DNA of 64,000 bases from Erythrobacter crassostreae (GTDB taxonomy: Bacteria; Pseudomonadota; Alphaproteobacteria; Sphingomonadales; Sphingomonadaceae), in assembly GCF_019204045.1 (NCBI RefSeq), contig NZ_JAGSPC010000001.1:1860001-1924000 (forward strand), given 5' to 3'. The notes below the pieces were generated by a model. That model made no database searches. It was not told where the DNA came from and worked only from the letters and a program-made list of their open reading frames with translations. The position numbers and the translations under genes are program-made. Shown here in pieces: positions 61,591 through 64,000 of this stretch; position 1 is the first letter of the stretch; each line of letters starts with the position of its first letter.

Positions 61591-64000
61591 ATGAATTCTA
61601 CAGGCGCCATTGCTGCGAAATCCCGGATCGGTTCTCGCGCAGGAAAAACCGCTTTCCGGCTTGCGCTGCTCACGTCGGCGATGTGCATCGCGCTGCCCAA
61701 TGCGGCATGGGCACAGGATCAGGGCGAGGCGGACGAAGGGCCACCTGTCGAGAACGAAATCGTCGTCACCGGTGAGATTGCCCGTACGATTGAAAGCTCT
61801 CTCGAAGCCAAGCGCCAGCTCGATGTGATCGGCGATGCCATTGTCGGTGACGATATTGGCGACCTTCCGGACCTCTCGGTAGCGGAGACGCTTGAGCGAG
61901 TTGTTGGCGTTACCTCGGACCGTTTCAAGGGCGGTGCATCGGAACTGTCGATCCGCGGCCTGGGTGCTTTTCTTGGCTCATCTTATCTCAATGGGCGCGA
62001 AATTTCTTCGGGCAGCGACGGGCGCGATGTCAATTTCGGGCAATTCCCTTCCGAACTGATCAATGGCGCAATCGTCTACAAATCGCAGCAGGCCAGCTTC
62101 ATCGAAGGCGGGGTTTCCGGTATCATCGAACTGAAGACGCTAAAACCGCTTGATTACGGCAAGACCCGTCTACAGATTCAGGCGCTGGGCGGATATAGCG
62201 ATTACGAAGACCGCGTTACCGATGGCGATCCCTTCAATTACCGTCTTACGGCTTCCTATGTAGACCAGTTCCAGCTTGGTGATGGACAGCTTGGCATTGC
62301 GATCGGTGGTCAAATTCGCCGCGACACAGCGCCGGAAGATATCTTCACCAGCAGCTCGACCTATCGTCCCTGCAACACGATCGAGGGTGTCGATCAGAGT
62401 AATAATTGCGCGTACGACACTGACGCGGCGGGTAATCCTACCGGCGCGTCGGATACATATTTCGTATCCAACCAATATATTTATCGCGCAATGAAAACGC
62501 AGGCTGATCGCGATGCGGTCATGGCGACCATCCAGATGCAGCCTTCGCCCAATTTCGAAATCACGCTGGACGCGCAATACTCCTATCGCGACGATATCGA
62601 GGAGCGGGGTAATTTGGTGGTTGCCGATGGTCGCCGCGATATTGCACCGATCGAAATTTCACCTACTGGAGCGCTGCTCGCATGGAGCGGTGAGACGCGG
62701 CTGGAGAACCAGTCGGTCTGGCGCCAGCGGACCGAGGAATACATCGGGCTTGGGTCCAACATCGCCTGGACGAGCGGCCCACTGACACTCGACGCCGACT
62801 TCTCTTACTCGCAAACACAGCGTCGGCAGGACGAGCTGGACATGCGTATCCGGACCAACCGCCGGGTGTTCTATGAGATCGATCGCCGGGGTGTGAATAT
62901 TCCAAACCTTACGCTAACCGACACGAATCCGGTCTCGGATAATCTGGGCATTCCGTTCGATCTCAACAATCACGATCTCTACAACAATGGTGCTCGCGCA
63001 CGTCGCCGCCTTGAGAATATCGATGACGGTATTTTCGCTGCGCGCCTAGATGCGACTTACGAGACCGAAGGATTTTTCAAGTCCTTCCAAGTCGGGTTTC
63101 GCTATGCTGACCGTCAGCGCGTTCAGGACGACGGTATCGACTCTACGTTGCCGTTGGTTGCCGGAAATTATCAAAGCGCCGGCGCCATCGCTGCTCGCAG
63201 CGATACGTTTTTGGTCGAGGACCTGTTCGAAGGCGATAGCAACACCACCATGCAAGGCTTGACCTTTGCGACCTGGGATGCGCGCGCATTGTTCGCGGCA
63301 TTGACTGGCAATATCAATGCAGGTGTTCCAGCGATTGGCGTTTCAACTTTGTCGACGCAAGATACCGACGTCACCGAAAAGACCTATGCCGGGTATGTTC
63401 AGGCGAATTTCGATACGATGATGTTCGGTGTTCCCGCGCGCGGCAATATCGGCCTGCGCGGTGTGAAAACTGACCTGACATCAGTCGGAGTGAGCTCGGC
63501 GTTGGTTACCAGCCCTGGCCCCGATCCTGACACGATTACGATCACCGAGGTCGGCGATCCGGTCATCAATGTGGAACGCAATTCGTTCTGGAACTGGCTG
63601 CCAAGCGCGAACCTGATCCTTGAGCTTGACCAGGACAAGCTGCTGCGCTTCGCGGCATATCGCGCGATGGCCCGGCCTGATCAGCTCAATCTATCAGCAG
63701 CGCTTAATTTCGATGATACCGCTGATCTCGGCGATCTGGGGTCGATTGTTAGCGCCAGCGGCAACCCATTCCTCGAACCGCTAACCTCGTGGAATGGCGA
63801 TATCTCGTTCGAATGGTATGCCTCGAAAACGACTTCGCTCTCCATTGCCGCCTATGCGAAACAACTGCAGACCGGCTTCCGGACCGATGTCACCCCGCTG
63901 ACGATAAATGTCGACGGCGCTCCAACCGATGTCATCATTGGCCGGACGGTGAACTCGGGCGATAAGAGCCATTTGCTTGGTGTCGAAATTAACGCCCAGC
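61591..64000 (+). CDS. TonB-dependent receptor (3' end beyond the window)
   Basis: About 803 residues are visible of an outer-membrane receptor that imports large substrates with TonB energy. Seen in order: a long signal peptide (..FRLALLTSAMCIALPNAAWA), a TonB box-like segment (NEIVVTGEI), the plug domain (LPDLSVAETLERVVGVTSDRF, LSIRGLGAFLGSSYLNGRE, GGVSGIIELKTLKPLDYG) and the start of a beta barrel rich in aromatic strand ends (ADRQRVQDD, WNWLPSANLILE). The pattern matches receptors of sphingomonad polysaccharide loci. ATG at 61591 is preferred over 61588 because GGGAGG is 7 nt away. No stop is reached by 64000. It is divergent from the lyase gene across the operator repeats. Confidence 0.93.
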   Translation, partial: MNSTGAIAAKSRIGSRAGKTAFRLALLTSAMCIALPNAAWAQDQGEADEGPPVENEIVVTGEIARTIESSLEAKRQLDVIGDAIVGDDIGDLPDLSVAETLERVVGVTSDRFKGGASELSIRGLGAFLGSSYLNGREISSGSDGRDVNFGQFPSELINGAIVYKSQQASFIEGGVSGIIELKTLKPLDYGKTRLQIQALGGYSDYEDRVTDGDPFNYRLTASYVDQFQLGDGQLGIAIGGQIRRDTAPEDIFTSSSTYRPCNTIEGVDQSNNCAYDTDAAGNPTGASDTYFVSNQYIYRAMKTQADRDAVMATIQMQPSPNFEITLDAQYSYRDDIEERGNLVVADGRRDIAPIEISPTGALLAWSGETRLENQSVWRQRTEEYIGLGSNIAWTSGPLTLDADFSYSQTQRRQDELDMRIRTNRRVFYEIDRRGVNIPNLTLTDTNPVSDNLGIPFDLNNHDLYNNGARARRRLENIDDGIFAARLDATYETEGFFKSFQVGFRYADRQRVQDDGIDSTLPLVAGNYQSAGAIAARSDTFLVEDLFEGDSNTTMQGLTFATWDARALFAALTGNINAGVPAIGVSTLSTQDTDVTEKTYAGYVQANFDTMMFGVPARGNIGLRGVKTDLTSVGVSSALVTSPGPDPDTITITEVGDPVINVERNSFWNWLPSANLILELDQDKLLRFAAYRAMARPDQLNLSAALNFDDTADLGDLGSIVSASGNPFLEPLTSWNGDISFEWYASKTTSLSIAAYAKQLQTGFRTDVTPLTINVDGAPTDVIIGRTVNSGDKSHLLGVEINAQ

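Overview
The window looks like chromosomal DNA of a Sphingomonadales alphaproteobacterium, probably of the Erythrobacter group. The reasons are moderate to high GC content, gene orders typical of Alphaproteobacteria (lepB-rnc-era; aroK-aroB next to a Xer recombinase and accA; divL-tsaE-amgK-murU-addB-addA-trxA), a DivL-type kinase with tyrosine in place of the H-box histidine, a 60-bp palindrome of a kind I associate with sphingomonads, and a large TonB-dependent receptor next to sugar-acid genes. No species can be named from sequence alone. Coding density is very high, many genes overlap by 4 bp (ATGA or GTGA), and no stretch longer than about 300 bases is without a gene or RNA.

Layout. 1-3.1 kb: 3' end of topA, a small unknown protein, a CheY-like response regulator, a small HTH protein and a six-cysteine secreted peptide. 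3.1-7.2 kb: lepB-rnc-era on the minus strand, divergent from pgi. 7.2-8.0 kb: an AT-richer gene of the Hypoth_ymh type. 8.1-11.8 kb: DEAD-box RNA helicase, glutathione reductase, SDR oxidoreductase. 11.9-24.4 kb: a long plus-strand cluster for propionyl-CoA to succinyl-CoA conversion (pccB, mce, an enoyl-CoA hydratase, methylmalonyl-CoA mutase, pccA). Biotin synthase lies inside it, as does a tightly coupled esterase / DUF3445 / O-acetylhomoserine sulfhydrylase trio. 24.6-31.3 kb: aroK-aroB-cyclase on minus, then a small membrane protein, a Pro-rich exported protein, a XerD-like recombinase and accA on plus. 31.5-38 kb: M48 lipoprotein protease, two Flp pilins, NUDIX hydrolase, tRNA-Arg, folE, peroxiredoxin and ahcY. 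38.1-49.6 kb: a six-gene overlapping chain divL-tsaE-amgK-murU-addB-addA followed by trxA. 49.6-56.5 kb: inositol-phosphatase-like gene and argJ on minus, then small exported proteins, secA and a TauE-like permease. 56.5-58.7 kb: tRNA-Asn, nadK and a stand-alone EAL protein. 58.7-64 kb: a polysaccharide-use locus with a KDG-kinase-like gene and a right-handed beta-helix lyase-like protein, divergent from a TonB-dependent receptor that runs off the end.

How the parts fit. PCC needs biotin, which explains bioB in the propionate cluster. Mutase and epimerase complete the route into the TCA cycle. AmgK and MurU recycle peptidoglycan MurNAc and share one coupled transcription unit with the polarity/cell-cycle kinase DivL and the AddAB recombination machine. 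At the right end, the receptor would import uronate oligosaccharides, the beta-helix enzyme would cleave them, and the kinase would phosphorylate the resulting 2-keto-3-deoxy sugar acid. The shared intergenic region carries a tandem operator-like repeat. The best candidates for new biology are this uronate locus, the unknown 61-aa/632-aa envelope pair, the split two-helix membrane gene at 13.5 kb, the esterase-DUF3445-metY trio, and the palindromic sites before ahcY and folE.
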